From Solirhodobacter olei (GTDB taxonomy: Bacteria > Pseudomonadota > Alphaproteobacteria > Rhodobacterales > Rhodobacteraceae), in contig NZ_RRYH01000012.1 of NCBI RefSeq assembly GCF_004010155.1, forward strand, positions 155,054-219,053: a DNA stretch of 64,000 nt, in the 5' to 3' direction. The first letter of the stretch is position 1, and each line of letters begins with the position of its first letter. The notes below the pieces were generated by a model that was not told the DNA's origin, did not search any database, and saw nothing but the letters and a program-made list of their open reading frames with translations. Positions 17,838 to 28,323 of the stretch are shown here, in pieces. The position numbers and the translations under genes were made by a program.

Positions 17838-18238
17838 TACACACTCTGTCCACCGCCCAGATCCAGGCTATTGATGTATTTCCGCCCGGCATCCAGCGCG
17901 CACGCCACCGCGTCAGAGACCTTGCGGTCACGCGACTTGGCCAGTTTCACCAGCATCGGCAGATTCGCGCCGTAAAGGATGCGCCGGTCGCCGCGCGCGC
18001 AGGCCGGCAGGCTCAGGTTCGAGGGCGAGCCGCCGAACATGTCGGTGACCACGACCACGCCGGATCCGTCGTCGACCGCGTCTGCCGCGTCACGGATTTC
18101 CTGCTGCTTCTGCGCCCGGTCGTGGTCGTCCTCGATCGAGATGGTGCGAATGGCGGGCAGCTTGCCCACCACATGCTCCATCGCGGAGAGATACTCCCGC
18201 GCCAACCCGCCATGTGCGACGATCACGATTCCGATCAC
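17837..18238 (-). CDS. PTS EIIA component, mannose family
   Basis: A 133-residue EIIA-Man-type protein. His9 in IVIVAHG is the predicted phosphorylation site, and TDMFGGSPSN is the second conserved block. No EIIB or EIIC partner is present, as usual for the alphaproteobacterial regulatory PTS, where this protein relays phosphorylation state. The start is a GTG at 18238 with CAAGG upstream, because no ATG precedes the domain. It lies 25 bases after rapZ. Confidence 0.93.
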   Translation of the reverse strand: MIGIVIVAHGGLAREYLSAMEHVVGKLPAIRTISIEDDHDRAQKQQEIRDAADAVDDGSGVVVVTDMFGGSPSNLSLPACARGDRRILYGANLPMLVKLAKSRDRKVSDAVACALDAGRKYINSLDLGGGQSV

Positions 18239-18263
18239 GCCTTGTACCTTGCCGATGGCGTGC

Positions 18264-19136
18264 CTAACCGGCCCGCCGCTCCAACTCCAGATGCCGTTTA
18301 GACACCTGCCAACCCGCCTCCGCAAGCACCTCGGAGAGTTTTTCTGCGACCGCAACAGACCTGTGTTGTCCCCCGGTGCACCCGAATGCAATCGCAAGAT
18401 GAGCGCGCCCCTCCGCAAGCTGCGCCGGAAGCATCAATAGCACCAGATCGGTGAGCAGACGGAAATAGTCCGCGAAGCGCTCGTCCGCCTCGACATAGCC
18501 GGACACGTCCGGGTCGCGCCCGTCCTTCTCGCGCAGCGCCGCCTGCCAGTGCGGGTTGCGCAGGAATCGGGTGTCGAAGACCAGGTCGACCCCCTGCGGC
18601 ACGCCCCGCCGGTAGGAAAAGGAAAAGACCGAGACGGTCAGTCGCGGCCCGCCCTCCGTGCCGAACCAGCGCCCGATCTCGGCCGCCAGCTCGTGCGGCG
18701 TAAGCCGGGTGGTGTCGACCAGCACGTCGGCCCGGGCGCGGACCTGCTCCAGAAGCTCGATCTCGCGCGCGACGCCCTCCGCCGGGGCCTCCGCCGGGGC
18801 CATCGGATGGCGGCGGCGGGTCTGGGCGTAGCGGCGGATCAGTTCCTCCGGCGCGCAGTCGAGAAACAGCACTTCCGCGCTGACATCCGGCGCCCGCGTC
18901 AGCCGATCGACCAGCGCCAGGAAAGCGTTGACCGAGAACTCCCGGTTCCGCACGTCGATGCCCAGCGCGATCGGCCGCGGCAGCGGCGGGCCGTCCAGCA
19001 GCCTCGGCACCAGCGACAGGGGCAGGTTGTCGATCGCCTCGTAACCGAGATCCTCGAAAGCATGGATCGCCGTCGAGCGCCCCGCGCCCGAAGGCCCCGT
19101 TACAAGGACCAGCCGGTAGCCGCCGTTCTCCGTCAC
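18264..19136 (-). CDS. rapZ: RNase adapter / nucleotide-binding protein RapZ (YvcJ family)
   Basis: The 290-residue protein has a P-loop GPSGAGRST (14-22) and the conserved C-terminal block [18 protein letters not shown]. In E. coli RapZ guides RNase E to the sRNA GlmZ and controls amino-sugar synthesis; in alphaproteobacteria the role is less clear, but the gene is typically found with HprK and the regulatory PTS. It follows hprK after 28 bases. Function beyond nucleotide binding is inferred. Confidence 0.95.
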   Translation of the reverse strand: MTENGGYRLVLVTGPSGAGRSTAIHAFEDLGYEAIDNLPLSLVPRLLDGPPLPRPIALGIDVRNREFSVNAFLALVDRLTRAPDVSAEVLFLDCAPEELIRRYAQTRRRHPMAPAEAPAEGVAREIELLEQVRARADVLVDTTRLTPHELAAEIGRWFGTEGGPRLTVSVFSFSYRRGVPQGVDLVFDTRFLRNPHWQAALREKDGRDPDVSGYVEADERFADYFRLLTDLVLLMLPAQLAEGRAHLAIAFGCTGGQHRSVAVAEKLSEVLAEAGWQVSKRHLELERRAG

Positions 19137-19164
19137 CCTGCCGTTCTCCCCGGAAACCGCGGCC

Positions 19165-19650
19165 TCATGCCTGCCGCCCTCCCTTGAAGTATTGCAGAAG
19201 CGCCGCAGGCAAATAAGGGCTCAACTGGCCGTGAAGAAGCGGAACCTCACAGCCCAGAAGCGCGATCGTCCGCGGCGGGGGCAGCCGCTCCAGGTCCCGC
19301 CGGTCCAGCTCCATCACCGCCGAAACGCGCACCTCCGCCACCGCTTCCGCGCGCAGGATGCCAAGGCCCCGCGCCTCGATCAGCCCGGCGATCGCCTCGG
19401 GCGCGCGCGCATAGACCCGGTCGCCCCGGCGCCGCACATGGGTCCTGTCGTCGGAAACCAGCGCCGCACCCAGCGCCATCAGCCCCAGCGCCAGCGCCGA
19501 TTTGCCGGTGCCCGCCGCACCGAGGATCAGCAGACCGCGCCGCTCAAGCACGACACAGGAGGCATGAAGCGTCTGTTCCGGCTCCCCGTCGCCCGGCGCG
19601 GCCCCGCCGATCGGCGCGGCCGGGTCCTGCGGCGCGGGCGCCCGGCTCAC
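19165..19650 (-). CDS. hprK: HPr kinase/phosphorylase, short alphaproteobacterial form
   Basis: HprK phosphorylates the regulatory serine of HPr. The 161-residue protein is about half the length of Firmicutes HprK and consists of the catalytic C-terminal domain only: P-loop GAAGTGKSA (44-52) and the SDD motif (LVSDDRTHV) that follows. This truncation is normal for the alphaproteobacterial family. It starts with GTG 19650, which overlaps the chvG stop as GTGA, coupling it to the sensor kinase. Confidence 0.94.
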   Translation of the reverse strand: MSRAPAPQDPAAPIGGAAPGDGEPEQTLHASCVVLERRGLLILGAAGTGKSALALGLMALGAALVSDDRTHVRRRGDRVYARAPEAIAGLIEARGLGILRAEAVAEVRVSAVMELDRRDLERLPPPRTIALLGCEVPLLHGQLSPYLPAALLQYFKGGRQA

Positions 19651-21380
19651 ACCGGCAGGCCCACGACGAAGCGGGCGCCCAGCGGTTCAGAGCCCGGATC
19701 GGCGTCGGTCGGGCGGATGTTCTCGGCCCAGATCACGCCGCCGTGGGCCTCCACGATCTGCTTGGAGATGGCGAGGCCGAGGCCGGAATGGTCGCCGAAC
19801 TGCCCCGGCGGGCGCTCGGAATAGAAGCGCTTGAAGATCTTGCCCAGCGCCTGGTCGGGAATACCGGGCCCGGTATCCTCCACCACCACCAGGATCCGGT
19901 TCTCGCGCTTGCGGGCCCAGACGCGCACCGCGTCGCCCTCCTCGCAGAAAGAAATGGCATTGGTGATCAGGTTCACGAAGACCTGCGCCAGCCGCCCCTC
20001 GAGGCCGGAGATCATGATCGGCTCGCTCGGCAGGTCGGTGATGAAATCGACCCGCTTCTTCACCGCCTCCTGGCCGAGGTATTCGGTGATGTTGGAGATG
20101 GTCTTGAGCAGGTTGAACCGCTCCTCCTCCTCCTTCACCAGCTCGGCGTCGAGCCGCGAGGCGTTGGAGATGTCGGAGACGAGCCGGTCGAGCCGTCGCA
20201 CGTCATGGTCGATGACCGACAGCAGCTTGTCGCGCTGCTCGTCCTTCTTCGCCATGCGAAGCGAGGCGACGGCGGAGCGCAGGCTCGCCAGCGGGTTCTT
20301 GATCTCGTGGGCAACGTCGGAGGCGAACTGCTCGTTCGCCTCGATCCGGTCGTAGAGCGCCGCGACCATGCCGCGCAGGGCGACCGAAAGCCGCCCGATC
20401 TCGTCCGGCCGCGCCGTCAGGTCGGGGATGCGCACCCGGCCCGGGCTCATCTTGCGGGCGTTCTTGTCGCGGCCGAGCTCGGCTGCGGCGGCGAGGTCGG
20501 ACAGCGGGTTGGCGATGGTCGAAGCCAGCACCAGGCTCAGCCCGATCGAGACCAGGATGGCGATGACGAACATCTGCAGCACCTGCTCGCGCTCGTTGCT
20601 GACAAGCTGGTCGATCTCGCCCGCCGCACTGGCCACGGCAACGACGCCCGTCACCCCGGTCGGGCCCATGATTGGGGTCGCCACGGTGAAGACGGCATGA
20701 CCCGCCGCGTTGGTGGTGGTCTGCACCACGGTCTTGCCGCCAAGCGCCCTCGGCACCAGCGACGCCACCTGCTGCGTCGCGCTCTCATTGCCCGCCTTCG
20801 GCGCGCCCCCCCCCAGAACGGAGGAGGCGGCGTTCCACACGCCGCTCAGGAAATTGGTGATCACCGCGTTGCTGGGCTGGGTAGAGAGGCCCTGAACATT
20901 GTCCTGCGCCGAGCCGACGACACGGGCGATCTGCTTGCCCGAGGGATCGAAGAGGAAGGCCTCGCTTCCCGGCGCCAGCCCGGCATCCGACAGCGTCGCG
21001 GCCATCTCGCCCGCGCTCTGCGCCGGGCTCTGTGCCGTGGCGCCCGCGGCCGCACCTGCCCTTGCCGCCTGCTGCGCCTCCAGCGCATGGGCGATCAGGC
21101 GGCTTTGCGAGACGATGCCCCGCTCGGCCTGGATCACCAGGCTGTCGCGGAACGGGTTGAGGTAGAGCACCCCGGTGACCAGGATGATCAACCCCAGCAG
21201 GTTGAAGATAATGATCTTGCGGGCCAGGGGGGAGGAGTTGAGGAAGGCGAAGCCGGACCGCCTGCGACGGCCCTCGATCTCGCCGTCTTCGTCGGCCTCG
21301 ACCCAATCCTCGCCCAGCAGGACCTCAGGGGCTGGGGCCTGCACCTTCTCGCTCCTCTCGAAACCCGACGCGATGTTCAT
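19647..21380 (-). CDS. chvG: Sensor histidine kinase ChvG/ExoS type
   Basis: A 577-residue membrane kinase. Two membrane helices (about residues 53-73 and near 285) flank a periplasmic sensor domain of about 210 residues; a HAMP segment follows, then HEIKNPLAS with the phosphorylated His358, and the ATPase domain with N (NLITNAISF), G1 (DTGPGI) and G2 (GLGLAI) boxes. In rhizobia ChvG responds to acid and envelope conditions through ChvI. The ATG overlaps the chvI stop by four bases (ATGA). Confidence 0.95.
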   Translation of the reverse strand: MNIASGFERSEKVQAPAPEVLLGEDWVEADEDGEIEGRRRRSGFAFLNSSPLARKIIIFNLLGLIILVTGVLYLNPFRDSLVIQAERGIVSQSRLIAHALEAQQAARAGAAAGATAQSPAQSAGEMAATLSDAGLAPGSEAFLFDPSGKQIARVVGSAQDNVQGLSTQPSNAVITNFLSGVWNAASSVLGGGAPKAGNESATQQVASLVPRALGGKTVVQTTTNAAGHAVFTVATPIMGPTGVTGVVAVASAAGEIDQLVSNEREQVLQMFVIAILVSIGLSLVLASTIANPLSDLAAAAELGRDKNARKMSPGRVRIPDLTARPDEIGRLSVALRGMVAALYDRIEANEQFASDVAHEIKNPLASLRSAVASLRMAKKDEQRDKLLSVIDHDVRRLDRLVSDISNASRLDAELVKEEEERFNLLKTISNITEYLGQEAVKKRVDFITDLPSEPIMISGLEGRLAQVFVNLITNAISFCEEGDAVRVWARKRENRILVVVEDTGPGIPDQALGKIFKRFYSERPPGQFGDHSGLGLAISKQIVEAHGGVIWAENIRPTDADPGSEPLGARFVVGLPV

Positions 21381-22078
21381 TCTTCGTTGTATCGGTAGCC
21401 GATTCCATAAAGGGTCTCGATCGCCGAAAATTCCGGATCGACCGACCGCATCTTCTTCCTCAGCCGCTTGATGTGGCTGTCGATGGTGCGGTCGTCGACA
21501 TAGACCTGGTCATCATAGGCGATATCCATCAGCTGGTCACGGCTCTTGACGAAGCCGGGCCGCTGGGCGAGGGCCTGCAGCAGCAGGAATTCGGTCACCG
21601 TCAGCGACACTTCCTGCCCGCGCCAGACCACCGAATGGCGCAGCGGGTCCATCACCAGGCTGCCGCGCTCCATCACCTTGTTCTCTTCGCTGGTCGCGAC
21701 CTCGCCCGAGGCGATCGCGTCCTGCCGGCGCAGCAGCGCACGGATCCGCTCAACCAGAAGGCGTTGGCTGAATGGCTTCTTGACGTAGTCGTCCGCGCCC
21801 ATCCGCAGGCCCAGAACTTCGTCGATCTCGTCATCCTTGGAGGTCAGGAAGATCACCGGAACGGCGCTTTTCTGCCGCAGCCGCTGCAGCAGGTCCATGC
21901 CATCCATCCGGGGCATCTTGATGTCCAGAACGGCCATGTCCGGCATGCGCTTGTTGAACGCGTCCAGTGCCGTCTGCCCGTCGTTGTAGGTCTCGACCTC
22001 GAACCCCTCGGCCTCCAGGGTCATCGAAACGGATGTCAGAATGTTCCGATCGTCATCGACGAGCGCAATCCTCGACAT
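21377..22078 (-). CDS. chvI: Response regulator ChvI (OmpR/PhoB family)
   Basis: The 233-residue regulator has a receiver domain with Asp8, Asp9 and the phospho-acceptor Asp52 ([10 protein letters not shown]), and a C-terminal winged helix ([16 protein letters not shown]). I chose ATG 22078 because the domain begins there and AAGGGG precedes it. It is the first gene of chvI-chvG-hprK-rapZ-EIIA-HPr, divergent from pckA. In Agrobacterium and Sinorhizobium the same neighbourhood exists, and ChvI activity affects pckA. Confidence 0.96.
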   Translation of the reverse strand: MSRIALVDDDRNILTSVSMTLEAEGFEVETYNDGQTALDAFNKRMPDMAVLDIKMPRMDGMDLLQRLRQKSAVPVIFLTSKDDEIDEVLGLRMGADDYVKKPFSQRLLVERIRALLRRQDAIASGEVATSEENKVMERGSLVMDPLRHSVVWRGQEVSLTVTEFLLLQALAQRPGFVKSRDQLMDIAYDDQVYVDDRTIDSHIKRLRKKMRSVDPEFSAIETLYGIGYRYNEE

Positions 22079-22240
22079 GAGTTTTCCCCTTATCTGCTCT
22101 CTGTGCCTGTTTTTTGCCACAGTGTCCGGTTTTCAGCGTTTCGAATCAACCGCTAAGTGCGAATCGCCCCCGGCGGAGACATCAGAAAACACCGAAATTC
22201 GGAATCGTTGACTAATATGTCTCACTTCCCCGTGTGGGGG

Positions 22241-22280
22241 TGCGGCTGGTTGCGCTAACCTGCGCTTGGTTGCGCTATCA
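22241..22280. promoter_or_regulatory. Four tandem decamers, possible operator array (pckA/chvI)
   Basis: Four consecutive 10-base units follow one another: TGCGGCTGGT, TGCGCTAACC, TGCGCTTGGT, TGCGCTATCA. The hexamer TGCGCT is exact in three of them at exactly 10-base spacing, i.e. on one face of the helix. Two overlapping LacI-like half-palindromes of the form TGGTTGCGCTANC occur at 22247-22260 and 22267-22280, 20 bases apart. Either an OmpR-type regulator (ChvI) or a LacI-family regulator could read this; the sequence alone does not decide. Confidence 0.55.
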
Positions 22281-22320
22281 TGGCCAAACCCTTCTGTTCC
22301 TTTACAGAACCGCCATGATA
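22276..22320. promoter_or_regulatory. Nested inverted repeats upstream of pckA
   Basis: TATCATGGC (22276-22284) has a perfect inverted copy GCCATGATA (22312-22320). Inside it, TTCTGT (22292-22297) and ACAGAA (22304-22309) form a second perfect dyad around a six-base centre. The outer arm overlaps the last decamer of the adjacent array. It lies about 100 bases before the pckA start. The rest of 22079-22418 has no gene. Confidence 0.6.
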
Positions 22321-22418
22321 TAGCTTTCTGGAAGGGTTCCGCAGGACCCTTTGGCGCCAATTGGCCCTGGCGCCCCCTGAACGGAGAGAACCGCCGCGGC
22401 GGTCATTGGAGCTTGCAG

Positions 22419-24017
<1,599 letters not shown>

Positions 24018-24037
24018 GCTGCCTTCGGGCCACGCGG

Positions 24038-24137
24038 GGTGCGCATTCATTGCGCACCTCTGCGCCCCGCCCGTCCGCTCTCCCCCGGCCCGAAACAGCG
24101 GGCGTAGCCCGCCGGGCCGGCGCCCACCCGCGGACGG
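24038..24137 (-). repeat. Intergenic repeat, copy C (inverted)
   Basis: The copy starts with the 21-bp palindrome at 24038-24058 and contains the core at 24087-24118, which is the exact reverse complement of the copy B core at 4806-4837, then CGCCCACCCGCGGACGG. The exact match of a 32-base core 19 kb away is the best single proof of the family. Confidence 0.88.
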
Positions 24138-24258
24138 TCCCTGCCCCTCCTCACCAAGTCGAGTGCACCCTGCCCCCCCCCTTGCGGCCCGGACCCAGAG
24201 ATGCAACCTGCGACATGGCCGCTCCGGCCAGCGAACAGACAGGCGAGAAGGATTTCCC

Positions 24259-25125
24259 ATGGCCCACCCCTCGACCCACCGGCGCAACCGCACCGCCACA
24301 GGCGCCCGGCGCCTGGTGCTCGCGGCGGCCCTCGCCGCGATGGCGGCCCTGCCCGCGCTCACCCGCCCGGCCCAGGCCCAGACCGCACCCGAGATCGTGC
24401 CCGTCCCTGCGCCGGTCGCCGCCACGATCGACAAGCTCAGCCAGGGCCACGCCAAGATCCTGAAGGCCTTCAAGGCCCCCGACGGGCTGATCGGCGTCGC
24501 CCTCTCCGCCGGCCCCAGCCATAACGCGATCCTCTATGCCACGCCGGACGGCAAATACATCATCCAGGGCTCGATCATCGATTCCGACGGGCAGGACCTG
24601 ACACAGCTCGCCGCCGCCTCGGTGCTGCCGAAGCCCCCGGGCGCGGCCGAGAACTTCGCCGCCCTCGACAAGGCCAAGACCTACCTCTGGGGTCAGCCGA
24701 GCGCGAAGAAGGAGCTCTGGATCGTCTTCGACCCGAACTGCATCTACTGCCACAAGACCTATGACGACCTGAAATCCTTCGTCGCCAAGGGCGAGGTGAA
24801 GGTGCACATCATCCAGGTCGGCTTCCTGAAGCCCAGCTCGCTCGGCAAGGCCGCCGCGATCCTCTCCGCCAAGGACCCGGCCGCGGCGCTGGCGACGGAC
24901 GAGGACAAGTTCGACGTCGCCAACGAGGAAGGCGGCATCACCCCCGATACCACTGACAGCGCCGCCGTGGCAGAGGTCAAGGCCAACAACGAGTGGATGA
25001 ACGGCCAGGGCATCGGCGGCACGCCCTACCTGCTCTACAAGGACGCCTCCGGCAAACCGCACGCGATCGCCGGCTACGACCCCGACACAGCCAGCCTCGT
25101 CGCCAAGATCGGCAGCGCCAGCTAA
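24259..25125 (+). CDS. dsbG: Thiol:disulfide interchange protein, DsbG/DsbC family
   Basis: A 288-residue periplasmic protein. The signal peptide is long and arginine-rich at the start, with cleavage near PAQAQ (about residue 38). An N-terminal dimerisation region precedes a thioredoxin domain with active site CIYC (Cys161, Cys164) and the helical insert. GIGGTPYLL supplies the cis-proline. It probably isomerises or reduces disulfides in the periplasm; the CcdA protein at 12663 could keep it reduced. AGAAGGA lies 7 bases before ATG 24259. Confidence 0.88.
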   Translation: MAHPSTHRRNRTATGARRLVLAAALAAMAALPALTRPAQAQTAPEIVPVPAPVAATIDKLSQGHAKILKAFKAPDGLIGVALSAGPSHNAILYATPDGKYIIQGSIIDSDGQDLTQLAAASVLPKPPGAAENFAALDKAKTYLWGQPSAKKELWIVFDPNCIYCHKTYDDLKSFVAKGEVKVHIIQVGFLKPSSLGKAAAILSAKDPAAALATDEDKFDVANEEGGITPDTTDSAAVAEVKANNEWMNGQGIGGTPYLLYKDASGKPHAIAGYDPDTASLVAKIGSAS

Positions 25126-25170
25126 GGCCACGCGCGGGCGGCACATCCGGGCCAGCACAACACGACAGAC

Positions 25171-25200
25171 CGCCCCGGGTTCGCCCGGGGCGTTTTCGTT
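25171..25200 (+). terminator. Rho-independent terminator after dsbG
   Basis: CGCCCCGGG (25171-25179) pairs with CCCGGGGCG (25184-25192) across a TTCG loop, followed by TTTTCGTTT. Confidence 0.92.
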
Positions 25201-25235
25201 TGCGGGACGGGGCGGCGGGCTCTAAGCCTCGCCCC

Positions 25236-25592
25236 ATGCGCATCCTCGAGAACATCATCAGCGACCGAGGCTCGAAATACGCAGTCTCCGGCGGTCCCTG
25301 CGCGTCCGAGGAGGAGGCGAAGGCCTTCCTCAAGGAGCTGTGCCGCAGGAAGAAATTCGCCAAGGCGACGCATAACAGCTGGGCGCTTCTGACCGGCGAG
25401 GGCCCGCTGAAGAACGACGACGGCGAGGCGGGCGCCGGCATGGTGATCCTGCGCATGCTGGAGCGCGAGGAGCTGCGTGACCATGTCGTCGTGGTCACCC
25501 GCTGGTTCGGCGGCAAGCACCTGGGCGGCGACCGTTTCCGGCATGTGCAGGAGGCGGTGCGGATCTACCTCGAAGACCTGCGCGCCGGGTGA
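25236..25592 (+). CDS. YigZ/IMPACT family (UPF0029) protein
   Basis: The 118-residue protein corresponds to the N-terminal domain of YigZ/IMPACT proteins. The segment HNSWALLTGEGPLKNDDGE resembles the family's conserved A-x-R/DDGEP region, and VVVVTRWFGGKHLGGDRFRH is its core glycine-rich block. The C-terminal ferredoxin-like domain of full-length YigZ is missing, giving a short form. The molecular role is unknown; eukaryotic IMPACT affects translation control. It is convergent with the next gene, 5 bases away. Confidence 0.85.
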   Translation: MRILENIISDRGSKYAVSGGPCASEEEAKAFLKELCRRKKFAKATHNSWALLTGEGPLKNDDGEAGAGMVILRMLEREELRDHVVVVTRWFGGKHLGGDRFRHVQEAVRIYLEDLRAG

Positions 25593-25597
25593 CGGGT

Positions 25598-26011
25598 TCA
25601 GCCGGGCGGGATCGGGCAGCTCAGATCGCCCTCGGGGCAATGCAGAAACCCCTCGATCAGCTTCGTCCGCACCTTGGTGAAGTCGTCGAGGCACATGGCC
25701 TGGACCATCGGCTGCGCGCTTCCCCCCTCGACGGCGGAGGCCACGAAGGCGCAATGCGCGTCGCGGTAGGCAATCCACGCCCGCTCCGATTGCCGGAAAA
25801 GTTTCGTCTGCGCCGGGCTACTCTTGAGGCGATGGATCGCCTGCCCGTAGACCCGGTTCAGCTCGGCGTCGCTTTTCTTCAGCGCCGCGCCCGCGCACTG
25901 ATCCATGTCGAGCTGGGTCTGCGGGTTGGCGCAATTCAACGCGGCGGCCGGCCAGGCAGACAGGGCCGTTCCCACGGCGAAAAGACAAAGGGCGAAAAAT
26001 CTGGCGTACAT
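25598..26011 (-). CDS. LprI/DUF1311 family secreted protein
   Basis: A 137-residue protein with a signal peptide (cleaved after AAA near residue 24). The mature part has four cysteines and the DUF1311 pattern: ANPQTQLDMDQCAG, an ELNRVY helix and SERAWIAYRDAHCAF. Family members include the mycobacterial lysozyme inhibitor LprI, but function is not known in most bacteria. ATG 26011 is chosen because GGAGG precedes it; a start six codons upstream lacks one. Confidence 0.85.
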   Translation of the reverse strand: MYARFFALCLFAVGTALSAWPAAALNCANPQTQLDMDQCAGAALKKSDAELNRVYGQAIHRLKSSPAQTKLFRQSERAWIAYRDAHCAFVASAVEGGSAQPMVQAMCLDDFTKVRTKLIEGFLHCPEGDLSCPIPPG

Positions 26012-26264
26012 CCTGGGACCTCCAAACACTTCGAAAAATCAATTTCGGCGCAAGTCGCGAATGTGACTCACCCCTGAAGCCTCGCCGCCGGGACCGACCT
26101 GTCAAGCCGTCCGGCCGGCCGTTGGGCGAAGGCCGCCACCACCGTCCCGCAATACGGTACATTTACGGTGCGAAAGCGGTGCAAAAGCTGTGTTGAATCG
26201 GCAGGCGGTTTTTTCAGCCCTCCCAACCCCTTGCCGGGCGCGCCCCGGGGTGCTTACTGAAACG

Positions 26265-26990
26265 ATGGAATGGCGCGACGAAGGCGTCCTGCTGTCGGCC
26301 CGCGGCCACGGCGAAAGCGCCGCGATCATCGAAGTCTTCACGGCCGGCCACGGCCGCCACGCCGGCGTCGTGCGCGGCGGCGGCTCGCGCCGCATCGCCC
26401 CGATCCTGCAGCCCGGCGCCCAGCTTTCGCTGGCCTGGCGCGCCCGGCTCGACGCCCATATCGGCGCCTTCACGGTCGAACCGATCCGCAGCCGCGCCGG
26501 CGCGATCCTGTCGGACCGGCTGGCGCTGGCGGGGCTGAATTCCACCGCCGCGCTGCTTGCCTTCACCCTGCCGGAACGCGAGCCGCACCCCGATCTCTAC
26601 GCCGCCTCCCTTGCGCTTTTCGACGCGCTGGCAGAGGGGTCCGACTGGCCGCTCCTCTACCTGCGGTGGGAGCTTAACCTATTGGAAGAAATGGGTTTCG
26701 GCCTTGATCTCGGCAGTTGCGCGCTGACCGGCAGCCGCGAGGATCTGGCCTATGTCAGCCCCCGCTCCGGCCGCGCCGTCAGCCGCGGGGCGGCGGGGGA
26801 ATGGGCAGATCGGCTTCTGCCGCTGCCCCCCGCGCTTCTCGGCCAGGGCCCGGCCAGCGCGGCAGAGATCGCGGCCGGCCTGCGCCTGACCGGCCATTTT
26901 CTCGAGAACCACCTCGCCCCGGAACTCGGCCATCGCCCGCTGCCCGAGGCGCGGCGCCGGCTGGTGGCGCTGCTGTCCCGCACCGCCTGA
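26265..26990 (+). CDS. recO: DNA repair protein RecO
   Basis: RecO anneals strands and loads RecA together with RecR. The 241-residue product has the N-terminal OB-fold ([22 protein letters not shown] and GVVRGG) and the helical C-terminal domain with [13 protein letters not shown]. The zinc-finger cysteines of some RecO proteins are not conserved here (one cysteine remains, in GSCALTG). In many alphaproteobacteria recO follows era; here it is about 6 kb away and on the other strand. Confidence 0.95.
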   Translation: MEWRDEGVLLSARGHGESAAIIEVFTAGHGRHAGVVRGGGSRRIAPILQPGAQLSLAWRARLDAHIGAFTVEPIRSRAGAILSDRLALAGLNSTAALLAFTLPEREPHPDLYAASLALFDALAEGSDWPLLYLRWELNLLEEMGFGLDLGSCALTGSREDLAYVSPRSGRAVSRGAAGEWADRLLPLPPALLGQGPASAAEIAAGLRLTGHFLENHLAPELGHRPLPEARRRLVALLSRTA

Positions 26991-27078
26991 TCCACCACAA
27001 ACGACCTGCCCCTGTCGCCGCCGATGCAGACGCGCGGCCCGCCCCGAGCGCCAATGCGGGCAGGGAGATCTGGCCGCC

Positions 27079-28320
27079 ATGGCGCCGCGTTACATACCGC
27101 TTTTGCTGAAACACGCCGACACGCCAAGCATCTCCGGCTTCGCGACCCTCTCCGGCATCGAAGCCGCCATCCGCGGCCTCATGATCTCGGTGATGCCGCT
27201 GGTGGTCTATGACGCGCTCGGCAGCGCCTCGCTCGAATCCCGGCTCTATTTCTTCGTCGGCTGCGGCTCTCTGACGACCGGCCTCATGGTGCCCTGGCTC
27301 ACCCGCTTCATCCCGCGGCGGTGGATGTATACGGCCGGGACCTGCTCCTACATGCTGGGGCTGAGCCTCGCGATCCACGGCGGGCCGACCGCCACCAGCT
27401 TCGCGCTGCTGTTCACCGTCCTCGGCACGGCGACCTGCTTTGTCTGCCTCAACGCCTATGTGCTCGACTACGTGCCACGGATCCACCTCGGCCGCTGCCA
27501 GAGCCAGCAGATGCTTTACAGCGCGACCTCCTGGACCCTGGGCCCCGTGCTGGGCGTCTGGCTGCGAAGCCTCTGGGCGCCCGCCCCCTTCATCCTCGCA
27601 CTCTGCTTCGCGGTGCTGCTGGTGACAGCCTTCTGGCACCTCCGGCTCGGCAACGGCAAGGCGATCAGCCGCGCGAAGGCCCCCGCGCCGAACCCGCTCG
27701 CCTATCTCGGCCGCTTCCTTGCCCAGCCGAGGCTGGTGCTGGGCTGGGTCTTCGCCGTCACCCGGTCCTGCGGCTGGTGGGTTTACGTCGTCTACCTGCC
27801 GATCTTCTGCGTCGAGCACGGTCTGGGCGAACGGGTTGGCGGCTTCGCGCTGTCGCTGTCGAATGCCATGCTCTTCACCACGCCGTTCCTTCTGCGCTTC
27901 ATCCAGCGCGCCGGGGTGCGCAAGGCGATCCGCGCGGCCTTCCTCTGCGCAGGCACCTTCTTCGCCGCCGCCGCCTTCGCCGCCCCCCTGCCCTGGGGAA
28001 CGGTTGCGCTTCTGGCCTCTGGCTCGATCTTCCTGGTGTTGCTCGACGTCTCGGCCGGGCTGCCGTTCCTGATGGCCGTGAAGCCTTCGGAGCGGACCGA
28101 GATGGCCGCGATCTATTCAAGCTTCCGTGACGTCTCCGGCATCCTGACGCCCGGCATCGCTTGGCTGGTGCTGCTGGCCGCGCCCGTCTCCGGCGTCTTT
28201 CTCGCCGCCGGATGCGGGCTTCTCACCGCCTCGGCGCTGGCGGCAAACCTGCATCCCCGCCTCGGCGCCGCGCGGCCCTCGCATGGCCTTCCGCTGCGAA
28301 CGATCGAACCCGGCGAATAG
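27079..28320 (+). CDS. Major facilitator superfamily transporter
   Basis: A 413-residue membrane protein with about twelve hydrophobic segments. The usual MFS loop between helices 2 and 3 is seen as TRFIPRRWMYT, and a basic central loop (LRLGNGKAISRAKAP) separates two six-helix halves. No substrate-specific motif is recognisable. It starts 88 bases after recO and ends 3 bases from the convergent reductase gene, so no operon partner hints at its substrate. Confidence 0.85.
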   Translation: MAPRYIPLLLKHADTPSISGFATLSGIEAAIRGLMISVMPLVVYDALGSASLESRLYFFVGCGSLTTGLMVPWLTRFIPRRWMYTAGTCSYMLGLSLAIHGGPTATSFALLFTVLGTATCFVCLNAYVLDYVPRIHLGRCQSQQMLYSATSWTLGPVLGVWLRSLWAPAPFILALCFAVLLVTAFWHLRLGNGKAISRAKAPAPNPLAYLGRFLAQPRLVLGWVFAVTRSCGWWVYVVYLPIFCVEHGLGERVGGFALSLSNAMLFTTPFLLRFIQRAGVRKAIRAAFLCAGTFFAAAAFAAPLPWGTVALLASGSIFLVLLDVSAGLPFLMAVKPSERTEMAAIYSSFRDVSGILTPGIAWLVLLAAPVSGVFLAAGCGLLTASALAANLHPRLGAARPSHGLPLRTIEPGE

Positions 28321-28323
28321 CGC

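Noticed and set aside
22079..22418. A small gene in the chvI-pckA gap
   Set aside because: Short frames exist on both strands, but none has a ribosome-binding site or conserved features; the structure seen is regulatory.
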